Assembly (NCBI RefSeq): GCF_027497355.1
Contig: NZ_CP114909.1
Coordinates: forward strand, 1,364,001 to 1,428,000
DNA: 64,000 nucleotides
Source: Micromonospora sp. WMMA1947
GTDB lineage: Bacteria; Actinomycetota; Actinomycetes; Mycobacteriales; Micromonosporaceae
Direction: 5' to 3'
Made by a program: the position numbers and the translations under genes. The notes under the pieces were generated by a model, which was not told the origin of the DNA, ran no database searches, and saw nothing but the letters and a program-made list of their open reading frames with translations. This document shows, piece after piece, positions 53,601 through 60,385 of this stretch (its first letter is position 1; the number at the start of each line of letters is the position of its first letter).

Positions 53601-53873
53601 GACCGGTCGGGCGATACCGGCGACGGAGCCGCCGGCGCCCGGCTGGTCGCGCTCGCCGAACGCTTCGGCTACCTGCGCAACTTCCAGCCCACCATGTCCT
53701 CGGCGGCGGCCCTCCGCGCGGCGCGCGACGCGGACGCGGCGGCGTACGACGCGGCCAGCGCGTCGTACGCCGCTCTCGACCACGACGAGCTGCGGCTCGC
53801 CGCCGTGGCGGAACTCAGCGGGAGGGATCCCGGTCGTACAGCCGGCGCGCCCACAGGTAACCGAGCAGGCTGA
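50640..53873 (+). CDS. AfsR/SARP-like regulator with BTAD and NB-ARC domains
   Basis: A 1077-residue regulator. GTG 50640 is chosen because of TACGCT six bases upstream. The N-terminal OmpR-type DNA-binding domain has LRGLLALLAGRLGSGC and HPVKALQILVSRARAELG. The BTAD domain (about 95-245) ends YRRSLRDELGAEPGAALREL. The NB-ARC-type STAND ATPase has Walker A VVGPGGLGKTRLA at about 277 and Walker B LLVLDNCEQ at about 355, then DGMPLAIELAAARVRAMS. The last 450 residues are helical TPR-like repeats. It may activate the convergent drug-exporter operon; its end overlaps that operon by 59 bases. Confidence 0.9.
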   Translation: MTTELTLLSDVVCRGVPVGGARLRGLLALLAGRLGSGCGTGALVDALWPDDPPRHPVKALQILVSRARAELGADLIVRTATGYRLALTDAQVDAAAVLRHAAAAARHARAGAHAEALAEAEAGLGNWSGPPADDPGEGDPLTALRAERAATHRELSRARALALSRLGRSAEALPGLAALAAGGPHDEELLAELLRCEAAVTSRSAALNRYEDYRRSLRDELGAEPGAALRELHRELLDGESRVARPGIPYEPNPLLGREGDLASVESLLAGSRVVSVVGPGGLGKTRLAYAVARRAPQRSVRLVALGAVAVDGDVSEAVAAALGVGEPVAGPVGALPVPADPVAAIVAALGPGPVLLVLDNCEQVVRGVAELVAALLAATRELRVLTTSRTPLGLTSEAVHALPELPLDTAVQLFTQRARAARPGVVLPADQVAEVCRHLDGMPLAIELAAARVRAMSVPELARRLDDRFGLLRGGPRDAPPRHHTLHAVVDWSWNLLRQEGRAALRALSVFPDGFSTEAADRVLGEDALPVLEHLVDQSLLRVEETPDAIRFRMLETVREFGAARRAEAGEDERVVAAFLAWAREFGLGHHEALLGAEPFTTVATVRAEQDNLVAALRLAVARSDAPTVAGVAAALAAVWTLDTSYTRMLALVADTDFLLSHYRPAPEFVAPVRTVAVLGVAHNLMIAGRRSTRSLVVLRRLPPPPPDTVAGAMAVVLGALPEIGADPAVLTVLRAHREPLVVAMANALASYLLEQAGRPDDALDAARRMLDAVAHRPLRWLLVLAHSRVGELCMQAERSAEARDNLTAALDLLADSGPWWDRLQIRWSLVLVNLALGEVDEAERWLRLATTDACDSRYDAVPVPDDQYGMRAYERGIRAEFALARGDVEAGLAGWREALDGLRQPSDPLVWSGPPGDAPWHLEIRAAALAAHARYGRLDLVPGLAETLRRRSVTLLADPITDPPGFLVQLPLHGSLLLALALVELDRSGDTGDGAAGARLVALAERFGYLRNFQPTMSSAAALRAARDADAAAYDAASASYAALDHDELRLAAVAELSGRDPGRTAGAPTGNRAG

Positions 53874-54609
53874 TCCCGGCGCACCACGCCACCGCCACGA
53901 GCGCGTCACCGCCGTCGACCGGGCCGGCCAGGAGCAGGCCGCGCAACGTCTCCATGATCGGGGTGAACGGCTGGTGCTCGGCGAACCAGCCGAGCCACCC
54001 GGGCATCGAGCCGGTCGGCACGAACCCGCTGCCCAGGAACGGCAGCAGCAGCAACGGCATGGGCAGGTTGCTGGCGCTCTCCACGCTCTTGGACACCATG
54101 CCCAGCGCCACCGACAGCCAGGTGATCGCGAACGCGGTCAGGGTGAGCAGCCCGACGGCGGCGAGCCACTGCGCCGGGGAGGCGTCCGGCCGGAATCCGA
54201 CCAGCAGCGCCACACCGACCACCACCGCCAGGCCGAGCAGCGTCTGCGTCACCGCGCCGACGACGTGGCCGGTGAGGACCGCCGCGCGGGCGATGGACAT
54301 GGTGCGGAACCGCGCCACGATGCCCTCGGTCATGTCCATGGCCACCGCGATCGCGGTGCCCTGCGCCGCGCCGGCCATGGCGAGCAGCAGGATGCCGGGA
54401 GTCACGTAGTCGGCGTACGCGGACCGGCCCCCGGCCACGTCGCCGAGTCCGTTGCCGAGCGTGCCGCCGAAGACGTAGACGAACAGCAGCAGAAAGATCA
54501 CCGGCAGGGCGATCACCACGACGGTCAACGACGGGTAGCGCACCGCGTGCTTCAGGTTGCGGCGCAGCATGGTCGCCGAGTCGCCGACGGTGTGGGCGAG
54601 CGTGCTCAT
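53815..54609 (-). CDS. ABC-2 type permease (DrrB-like drug exporter)
   Basis: A 264-residue permease with six membrane segments. The start overlaps the ATPase stop by four bases. YVTPGILLLAMAGAAQGTAIAV and VARFRTMSIARAAVLTGHVV are ABC-2 hallmarks, and SGFVPTGSMPGWLGWFAEHQPFTP is a DrrB signature (shown in part: SMPGWLGWFAEHQPFTP). With the ATPase it forms an exporter for hydrophobic drugs such as anthracyclines. Its 3' end overlaps the convergent SARP-like gene by 59 bases. Confidence 0.94.
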   Translation of the reverse strand: MSTLAHTVGDSATMLRRNLKHAVRYPSLTVVVIALPVIFLLLFVYVFGGTLGNGLGDVAGGRSAYADYVTPGILLLAMAGAAQGTAIAVAMDMTEGIVARFRTMSIARAAVLTGHVVGAVTQTLLGLAVVVGVALLVGFRPDASPAQWLAAVGLLTLTAFAITWLSVALGMVSKSVESASNLPMPLLLLPFLGSGFVPTGSMPGWLGWFAEHQPFTPIMETLRGLLLAGPVDGGDALVAVAWCAGISLLGYLWARRLYDRDPSR

Positions 54610-55565
54610 GCGGTCACCTTCTCCTCGGTCGGGTGGCCGGTGAGGGCCAGGAAGACGTCGTCCAGGTCGGGGGTGTGCAGGCTCAACGAATCGACAGCGA
54701 CACCGGCGGCGTCGAGCCGGTCGAGGAACCCCCGCACTCCGCTGACGCTCCCGTCGCCCGGCACCCGCAGGGTGAGGTCGTCGTCGTGCCGGGTGGCCGC
54801 CGGGAACAGCCCGGCCGCCGCGGCCAGGTGCGCCGCGTCGGTGAAGTGCAGGCGTACGTGGCCGCCGGGCACCATCCGCTTCAGCTCGGCCGGGCTGCCC
54901 TCGGCGACCAGCCGACCGCCGTCGAGCAGCGCGACCCGATCGGCCAGGTGGTCGGCCTCCTCCAGGTACTGGGTGGTGAGGAAGACGGTGGCGCCCTCGG
55001 CCACCAGCTCACGGACGATCTGCCACATGGCCCGGCGGCTGCGCGGGTCCAGGCCGGTCGTCGGCTCGTCCAGGAAGATCAGCCGGGGGCGGCCAACGAG
55101 CGTCATCGCCAGGTCCAGCCGGCGCTTCATCCCGCCCGAGTATGTCGCCACCGGCTTGCCCGCCGCCTCGGTCAGGTCGAAGCGGGCCAGCAGGTCGTCC
55201 ACCACCCGCCGTCCCTCGGTCCGGCCCAGGTGCCGCAGGTCGGTCATCAGCCGCAGGTTCTCCGCGCCGGTGAGCAGCGCGTCGACGGCGGAGAACTGGC
55301 CGGTCACGCCGATCGCGGCGCGTACCCGGTCCGGTGCGGCGGTCAGGTCGTGGCCGGCGATCCGGACGGTGCCGGCGTCGGGGCGGATGAGCGTGGAGAG
55401 GATCTGCACGGTGGTGGTCTTGCCGGCGCCGTTCGGGCCGAGCAGGGCGAACACGGTGGCCTCGGGTACGCGCAGGTCGACGCCGTCGAGCACCACCTGT
55501 CTCCGGTACGCCTTGCGCAGCCCGGACACCTCGACCATCGCGCCGGGAGAGTTCGTCGTCGTCAT
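54606..55565 (-). CDS. ABC transporter ATPase (DrrA-like drug exporter)
   Basis: A 319-residue ATPase of the daunorubicin-resistance DrrA family. Walker A is LLGPNGAGKTTTVQIL, the signature YSGGMKRRLDLAMTLVGRP, Walker B IFLDEPTTGLD and the H-loop TTQYLEEAD. The C-terminal 90 residues are the DUF4162 regulatory part typical of DrrA. Paired TTTCACG repeats lie 36-53 bases upstream of the start. It forms an operon with the permease at 53815 and is convergent with the SARP-like gene, so it may be self-protection for a secondary metabolite or general export. Confidence 0.95.
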   Translation of the reverse strand: MTTTNSPGAMVEVSGLRKAYRRQVVLDGVDLRVPEATVFALLGPNGAGKTTTVQILSTLIRPDAGTVRIAGHDLTAAPDRVRAAIGVTGQFSAVDALLTGAENLRLMTDLRHLGRTEGRRVVDDLLARFDLTEAAGKPVATYSGGMKRRLDLAMTLVGRPRLIFLDEPTTGLDPRSRRAMWQIVRELVAEGATVFLTTQYLEEADHLADRVALLDGGRLVAEGSPAELKRMVPGGHVRLHFTDAAHLAAAAGLFPAATRHDDDLTLRVPGDGSVSGVRGFLDRLDAAGVAVDSLSLHTPDLDDVFLALTGHPTEEKVTA

Positions 55566-55600
55566 GCCCGCAACCGTGGCGGCCGGCGGGATCAGCGTGG

Positions 55601-55618
55601 TTTCACGACGGTTTCACG
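55601..55618 (-). promoter_or_regulatory. Paired TTTCACG repeats upstream of the exporter operon
   Basis: TTTCACG occurs at 55601-55607 and 55612-55618, period 11. The repeat core TTCACG(A/C) equals the one upstream of the SARP-like gene at 50571. The pair sits about 36-53 bases before the DrrA-like start. Confidence 0.55.
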
Positions 55619-55639
55619 CCCTGCGACGAGGGGTGGAAC

Positions 55640-56344
55640 TCAACGGGCGGCGGCGCGGGAGACGAGCGCCTCGGCGACCTCGCGCAGCTTACGGTTGGAG
55701 TCCTGGGAGAGCTTGGCGAGCAGCGTGAACGCCTCGTCGGCCGAGCAGCGCCGCTGCCCCATGATGATCCCCTTGGCCTGCTCGATCACGGCCCGGCTGC
55801 GCATCGCCTCCTGCATCTGCCGGGCCAGCGTCGCGGTGCTCTCGTAGAGGTGCGTGTTGGCGAGCGCCACCGCCGCGTACGCGGCGAACTCCTCGGCCAG
55901 CTCTATCGACGCCTTGTCGAACGCGTGCGGCACGCCGCCGTAGACGTTGAGTGCCCCGGTGACCGCCTCCTGGATCGGCAGGCCGATCGACAGCGAACTC
56001 TCCACGCCCGAGGCCCGGGCCCGCGCCGCCCAGCCCGGCCAGCGCGGCTCGTCGGTCAGGTCGGGCAGGGAGACGCTCACCGCGCTGACCGAGGCGTCCA
56101 GGCAGGGGCCGTCGTCGTGCTCGTACTGCCACTCGTCGAGACTGCGCGCCAGGTCACTGGTGTAGGCGATCGCCCGGTTCGCCCCGGCCCGCACCAGGGA
56201 GACGGACACGTGCACGCTGCCCGGGACGGCCCGGTTGGCCAGTTCGGCGACGCGTGCCAGGACGTCGTCGAGCGCCACCTCGTCGAGCCGGATCCGGCTC
56301 AGCTCCGCGAGGGCTTCGCCGGGCTCGATGCGGGGGGCTTCCAT
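55640..56344 (-). CDS. GAF-ANTAR antitermination protein
   Basis: A 234-residue protein. GGACGAG lies before ATG 56344. The GAF domain (about 20-155) includes SVSLVRAGANRAIAYTSD and SSLSIGLPIQEAVTGALNVY. The ANTAR domain (about 165-225) has MRSRAVIEQAKGIIMGQRRC, then SADEAFTLLAKLSQDSNRKL, the three-helix RNA-binding fold that blocks terminator hairpins. The partner copy at 57114 is highly similar and lies in inverted orientation. It is probably a stress- or ligand-responsive RNA-binding antiterminator. The ANTAR Ala and aromatic positions look intact. Confidence 0.93.
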   Translation of the reverse strand: MEAPRIEPGEALAELSRIRLDEVALDDVLARVAELANRAVPGSVHVSVSLVRAGANRAIAYTSDLARSLDEWQYEHDDGPCLDASVSAVSVSLPDLTDEPRWPGWAARARASGVESSLSIGLPIQEAVTGALNVYGGVPHAFDKASIELAEEFAAYAAVALANTHLYESTATLARQMQEAMRSRAVIEQAKGIIMGQRRCSADEAFTLLAKLSQDSNRKLREVAEALVSRAAAR

Positions 56345-56540
56345 GCTCTCGTCCTGTCCTGGTGAAGGTCATCGGCAGTGGTCGTTCCGATGACGGTACC
56401 CGGGACGGACCCGTACGAACGCCTCCCACGCTGCGATGTCCACCCGCTCGGCGTATCTTCGGATACGGGTCAAGACATGCGCCCTCCTGCTCCCGGCGAG
56501 TGCCGCCGGGAGCCTCCTCGGACGTTGAGGTGGGGGTGCC

Positions 56541-56933
56541 GTGTCCGACGAACAGCCGATCATGTGGCTGAGCTGCCACGCGGGCACGGACGTGACTCAG
56601 GTCTCGGTGGCCGGCGAGGTGGACCTCAGCAACGCGCATCTGCTCACCGAACTCGTGGAGACGGCCGTCGCGGCGCCCGCCCCGCTCGTGGTGATCGACC
56701 TCGCGGAGGTCAGCTTCTTCGGCGCGTACGGCACGAACGCGCTGGTGCTGGCGCATCGGATGCTCACCCGGCACGGCCGGCGGCTGATCCTGCACCGCCC
56801 CTCCCCGGTGGTCCGGCGCGTCCTCGCCGTCACCGGCACGCTCGGCGCGTTCGAGGTCGTCGATCGCCCGGCGCTACCGGCCGCCGGCCACGCGTCGGCA
56901 CGTCCCGTCGTACCGGCCCGTTCCGGGTCGTAG
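56541..56933 (+). CDS. STAS-domain protein
   Basis: A 130-residue STAS protein between two GAF-ANTAR genes. GTG 56541 follows GAGGTGGGGG. TQVSVAGEVDLSNAHLLTEL starts the domain, and VSFFGAYGTNALVLAHRML is the loop that normally holds the phosphorylatable DSSG Ser. Here it reads FFGAYGTN, so the usual Ser is replaced by Ala. It may be a non-phosphorylatable antagonist or a decoy. The Pro/Ala-rich C-terminal tail is probably disordered. Its sigma or anti-sigma partner is not evident; the RsbW-like kinase at 58931 is the nearest candidate. Confidence 0.88.
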   Translation: MSDEQPIMWLSCHAGTDVTQVSVAGEVDLSNAHLLTELVETAVAAPAPLVVIDLAEVSFFGAYGTNALVLAHRMLTRHGRRLILHRPSPVVRRVLAVTGTLGAFEVVDRPALPAAGHASARPVVPARSGS

Positions 56934-57113
56934 AGTTGTACCGGTAGTCGACGTCCCGTCCGGGGCGTCACGAACGAGCGTCAAGAAGCGGCGCGGTCCC
57001 GATCTCCGTCAGGAATCGGGACGCCGGTCCGTCACCACGGGCCGATCCCCACCACCAGCCGTCGCGCCCCTCGTGGGCCGGCGGCGTCGCTTCGCACAAG
57101 GACGTCACCGCTC

Positions 57114-57824
57114 ATGCCGCAGGACCACCCCGACCTCGCCGCAGCCTTGATCAGGCTCGGCCGGATCAAGTACGACGAGGTCGACCTCGACGTGGTGTTG
57201 TCGACCATCGCCCAGGTCGCCAAGGACACCCTGCCCGGTACCGCCGAGGTCTCGGTCACCCTGGTCCAGGGCACGCAGGCGCACACCGCCGCGTACACCG
57301 GTGAGCTCGCGCTGACGCTCGACGAGTGGCAGTACGCGCAGGGCCGTGGCCCGTGCCTGGACGCGGCCACCACCGGCACCGCCATGCTGGTGCCGGACAT
57401 GGCGGCGGAGAGTCGCTGGCCGGAGTGGGCAGCACGCGCCCACGAGGCGGGTGCCGCCAGCTCGCTGTCCATCGGCCTGCCCATCCAGGAGGCCGTGGTC
57501 GGCGCGCTGAACATCTACGGCGCGTCGCCCGGCGTCCTCGACGAGCAGGTCGAGGACGCGCAGACGCTGGCCGGGTACGCGGCGATCGCGCTGGCGAACG
57601 TCCACCTCTACGAGAGCACGGCGACGCTGGCGCAGCAGATGCAGGAGGCGATGCAGAGCCGGGCCGTGATCGAGCAGGCGAAGGGCATCATCATGGGGCA
57701 GCGGCGCTGCTCGGCCGACGAGGCGTTCGCCATCCTGGCCCGGGTGTCGCAGGACTCCAACCGCAAGCTGCGCGAGGTCGCCGAGTCACTCGTCGATCGC
57801 GCGGTGCACGGACCCCGTGACTGA
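57114..57824 (+). CDS. GAF-ANTAR antitermination protein
   Basis: A 236-residue paralogue of the protein at 55640. AAGGAC lies nine bases before ATG 57114. The GAF domain includes VSVTLVQGTQAHTAAYTGEL and AASSLSIGLPIQEAVVGALN. The ANTAR domain (about 165-228) has QSRAVIEQAKGIIMGQRRC and DEAFAILARVSQDSNRKL. The two proteins share nearly identical ANTAR domains, so they may compete for the same RNA hairpins while sensing different inputs through their GAF domains. The gene lies 180 bases after the STAS gene. Confidence 0.93.
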   Translation: MPQDHPDLAAALIRLGRIKYDEVDLDVVLSTIAQVAKDTLPGTAEVSVTLVQGTQAHTAAYTGELALTLDEWQYAQGRGPCLDAATTGTAMLVPDMAAESRWPEWAARAHEAGAASSLSIGLPIQEAVVGALNIYGASPGVLDEQVEDAQTLAGYAAIALANVHLYESTATLAQQMQEAMQSRAVIEQAKGIIMGQRRCSADEAFAILARVSQDSNRKLREVAESLVDRAVHGPRD

Positions 57825-57832
57825 GCGTGAGG

Positions 57833-58051
57833 TCAGCGCGGCATCTCGCGCCAGCCGGAGCCGCTCGCGCGCCACGCCCCGGCCAGGATCGTCGCTGAGC
57901 CGCGACTCGGGCACTGCTGAATCTTCGACCGGCCGCTCGCCCCGCCGATCTGCGCCTGGACCTGCCACTGGCTTCCGTCGGTGCGGATGTAGACGTCGCG
58001 CCGTCCGCGAGGGTTGCTGACGCCGTTCCACCAGTGTTCCTCGACCACCAT
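57833..58051 (-). CDS. Small conserved-type hypothetical protein
   Basis: A 72-residue protein starting MVVEEHWWNGVSNPRGRRDV, with YIRTDGSQWQVQAQIGG following. The start at 58051 is supported by TACGGT (-10) six bases upstream, as in other leaderless genes here, and the upstream part of the open frame is antisense to the methyltransferase gene. The aromatic and basic residues suggest a nucleic-acid or protein-binding role, but no family is recognised with confidence; similar short proteins occur in related actinomycetes, by memory. Confidence 0.6.
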   Translation of the reverse strand: MVVEEHWWNGVSNPRGRRDVYIRTDGSQWQVQAQIGGASGRSKIQQCPSRGSATILAGAWRASGSGWREMPR

Positions 58052-58136
58052 GCGGTGACCGTACCCCAGGAGACCCGGACCGGCCCAGACCGGAATTCCG
58101 TTGCTCCGCGTCACCGGGCGGCGGCACGCTCCACTG

Positions 58137-58892
58137 ATGACCTCACCAGACCTGCCGCGACAGTTCACCATCCGCGAAGGCGAGCTGCGCATCCTCAACC
58201 CGTTCGACAACGTCAAGCTGGCCACACTGGGCCGGGCGATCCGGTTGCGCTCCGGCGACGAGCTGCTCGACCTGTGCAGCGGCAAGGGCGAACTGCTCTG
58301 CACCTGGGCCCGGGACCACGGGATCACCGGCACCGGGGTCGACATCAGCACCGCCTTCACCGCCGCCGCCCGGGAACGCGCCGCCGAACTCGGCGTGACC
58401 GAGCGGGTACGGTTCGTGCACGGCGACGCCGCCGCGTACACCCCGGAGCGGCCGGTCGACGTGGCCGCCTGCGTCGGCGCGACCTGGATCGGCGGCGGGG
58501 TGCCCGGGACGCTGGAGCTGCTCGACCGGGCGTTGCGGCCGGGTGGCATGGCGCTCGTCGGCGAGCCCTACTGGCGGCGTGACCCGCCGGACGACGAGGC
58601 GGTCACCGGCTCGCACGCCGGGTCCCGCGACGAGTTCACCGACCTGCCCGGCCTGGTCGCGTCGTTCGGCGAGTGCGGCTGGGACCTGGTCGAGATGGTC
58701 CTCGCCGACCAGGACAGCTGGGACCGGTACGCCGCCGCGCACTGGCTGAACCTGCGCCGATGGCTGGACGCCAACCCGGACGACGAACTGGCCCCGGAAC
58801 TGCGGCGGGAACTGACCGAGGATCCGCTGCGATACGTCCGTTTCCAGCGCGAGTACATGGGGTGGGGCGTCTTCGCGCTGCTGCGGCGCTGA
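58137..58892 (+). CDS. SAM-dependent methyltransferase
   Basis: A 251-residue class I methyltransferase. ATG 58137 has CACGCT six bases upstream and no RBS. Motif I is LLDLCSGKGELLCTWAR at about 42-58, with GTGVDIS as the acidic strand 2 and GDAAAYTPERPVDVAAC near motif II-III. LRPGGMALVGEPYW is the post-motif strand. The C-terminal half has DQDSWDRYAAAHWLNLRRW, which suggests a small-molecule rather than protein substrate. It is divergent from the small gene at 57833. Substrate unknown. Confidence 0.88.
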   Translation: MTSPDLPRQFTIREGELRILNPFDNVKLATLGRAIRLRSGDELLDLCSGKGELLCTWARDHGITGTGVDISTAFTAAARERAAELGVTERVRFVHGDAAAYTPERPVDVAACVGATWIGGGVPGTLELLDRALRPGGMALVGEPYWRRDPPDDEAVTGSHAGSRDEFTDLPGLVASFGECGWDLVEMVLADQDSWDRYAAAHWLNLRRWLDANPDDELAPELRRELTEDPLRYVRFQREYMGWGVFALLRR

Positions 58893-58930
58893 CCTGCTTA
58901 ACGAACGGCTACGCAGGGTAAAGCCAGATC

Positions 58931-59356
58931 ATGGGACAGTTGCGCACCTCGCCGCCGCCGCCACAGGCCACCGAGCTGGAGCGGTGGGTGCTGGACAGTC
59001 CCGAGGATCTGCGCGGCCTGCGCGCGTCGCTGCGCGAGGCGCTGAACCGGCACGGCCTGGTGCAGGGTGAGGACCTGGACGAGGTGCCGCACCTGGTCGT
59101 GCTGGTCGCCACCGAGCTGGCGAGCAACGCGCTGCGGCACGGTCGCCCGCCCACCATCATCACGCTGCTCGCCACCGACGACCGGTTCCTGCTCGACGTG
59201 GCCGACCACGACGTCAGCACCGTGCCGGAGCTGACCGACATCAGCCCGACGGACTCGGGCGGGCGGGGCCTGTTCCTGGCTCAGTCGGTCTCGCTCGACG
59301 TGGGCTGGTACGCCACCGAGAAGACCAAGAACATCTGGGCCTCGTTCTCCCGGTGA
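58931..59356 (+). CDS. RsbW-like HATPase anti-sigma kinase
   Basis: A 141-residue GHKL ATPase of the RsbW/SpoIIAB type. LVATELASNALRHGRPPT is the N-box, LLDVADHDVSTVPE the G1 region and SGGRGLFLAQSVSLDVGWY the G2 lid. ATG 58931 has TAAAGC six bases upstream. Such proteins phosphorylate STAS antagonists and hold a sigma factor. The window has two STAS proteins (34072 and 56541) and a SpoIIE-type phosphatase (32824), but no adjacent sigma, so the partner network is inferred only. Confidence 0.9.
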   Translation: MGQLRTSPPPPQATELERWVLDSPEDLRGLRASLREALNRHGLVQGEDLDEVPHLVVLVATELASNALRHGRPPTIITLLATDDRFLLDVADHDVSTVPELTDISPTDSGGRGLFLAQSVSLDVGWYATEKTKNIWASFSR

Positions 59357-59362
59357 CGGCCC

Positions 59363-59388
59363 GGCCGGGCCGACGGGTCGGCCCGGCC
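59363..59388. terminator. Hairpin between convergent genes
   Basis: GGCCGGGCCGA (59363-59373) and TCGGCCCGGCC (59378-59388) form a perfect 11-bp stem with loop CGGG. It lies seven bases after the RsbW-like stop and ten bases after the DUF3152 gene stop on the other strand. Confidence 0.75.
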
Positions 59389-59398
59389 ACCGGCCCGC

Positions 59399-60247
59399 TC
59401 AGCGGTCCCCGGCCGGGATCGGGTCGTCGTACTGGCCGGGCGGCCCGGACAGCGGTTCGCCGTCCACCAACGGCCACGCGTTCGGGGTACAGCCGTGCAG
59501 GCCGAGCGTCTGCTGCACCATCACCGGTGCCGGGCCGCCGGCCCGGGGGCAGCGCTCGTGGCCGCGACCCAGCCGGTGGCCGACCTCGTGGTTGAGCAGG
59601 TACTGCCGGTATAGGTCGAGATCTTTGACGTGCGGCACCCCGTACGCCCAGCGGGCCACGTTGATCACCACTTGGTCGCCGTTGCGGCAGGACGTGTAGC
59701 GGTCGCTCGGGTCGCCGCAGAGACGCCCCCGGGTGACCGGCGTGGTGAGCAGCACGGTGAAGTCGGCCCGGTCGTCGCGGCCCACCCGTTGCAGCCGCCA
59801 CCGGCCGTCGCCGGTCCAGCCCCGCCGGTCGGCGAGGGTGGCGGCGACGTCCCGGGCGAACCGCTCCACGTCCACGTTGCGGATGCCGTCCTCGACCGCG
59901 ACCCGGTAGCGCAGCAGCTCACCGGAGCGGCCGGCGACCGCGCCGACCGTGTCGGCGGTCCGGAACGTGCCGGCGCCGCGTGCCGGGTAGCCGATGCCGG
60001 GGGCCACCCGGCCGGCCGCCGGGACCGGCGCCGGCGCGGCAGTCGGTGTGGGTCGGGCGTCCGGTTCGGGCGCGCTCGGTGCCGCCGCCGGCACGGTCCG
60101 CCGCACGTCGATGCGGTCCAGCAGGTCCGGGTGCCGGGCGGCGTACCCGCCTGCGGCGAGCGCGGCCCCGACCAGGACCACCGCCAGGAGCCGCGGTGAT
60201 CGCGACCTCCGCCGTCGCCGGTGCAGCCCTCCGTCATGCCCGCCCAC
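59399..60247 (-). CDS. Membrane-anchored DUF3152 metalloprotease-like protein
   Basis: A 282-residue protein. GTG 60247 follows GGAG by five bases. The N-terminus has basic residues and one membrane anchor (LLAVVLVGAALAAGGYAARH), then a Pro/Ala linker to about 85. The DUF3152 domain ends with LLNHEVGHRLGRGHERCPR, which contains HExxHxxGxxH, the metzincin zinc motif. VMVQQTLGLHGCTPNAWPL follows with a candidate Met-turn. It is probably an extracytoplasmic zinc protease of unknown substrate. Confidence 0.9.
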   Translation of the reverse strand: MGGHDGGLHRRRRRSRSPRLLAVVLVGAALAAGGYAARHPDLLDRIDVRRTVPAAAPSAPEPDARPTPTAAPAPVPAAGRVAPGIGYPARGAGTFRTADTVGAVAGRSGELLRYRVAVEDGIRNVDVERFARDVAATLADRRGWTGDGRWRLQRVGRDDRADFTVLLTTPVTRGRLCGDPSDRYTSCRNGDQVVINVARWAYGVPHVKDLDLYRQYLLNHEVGHRLGRGHERCPRAGGPAPVMVQQTLGLHGCTPNAWPLVDGEPLSGPPGQYDDPIPAGDR

Positions 60248-60385
60248 GTGATCTCCGTCCGTCGCGCCGCCCCGCTCCGGGCAGGAGTACGGACGCCGGG
60301 CACGGACGGTTGAACGGGCGGGCCGGGTACCGTCGGTGCCGGGGTGGGCGACCTGCCGCCTGTCGGAGTCCAGGGAGAGCCACCC

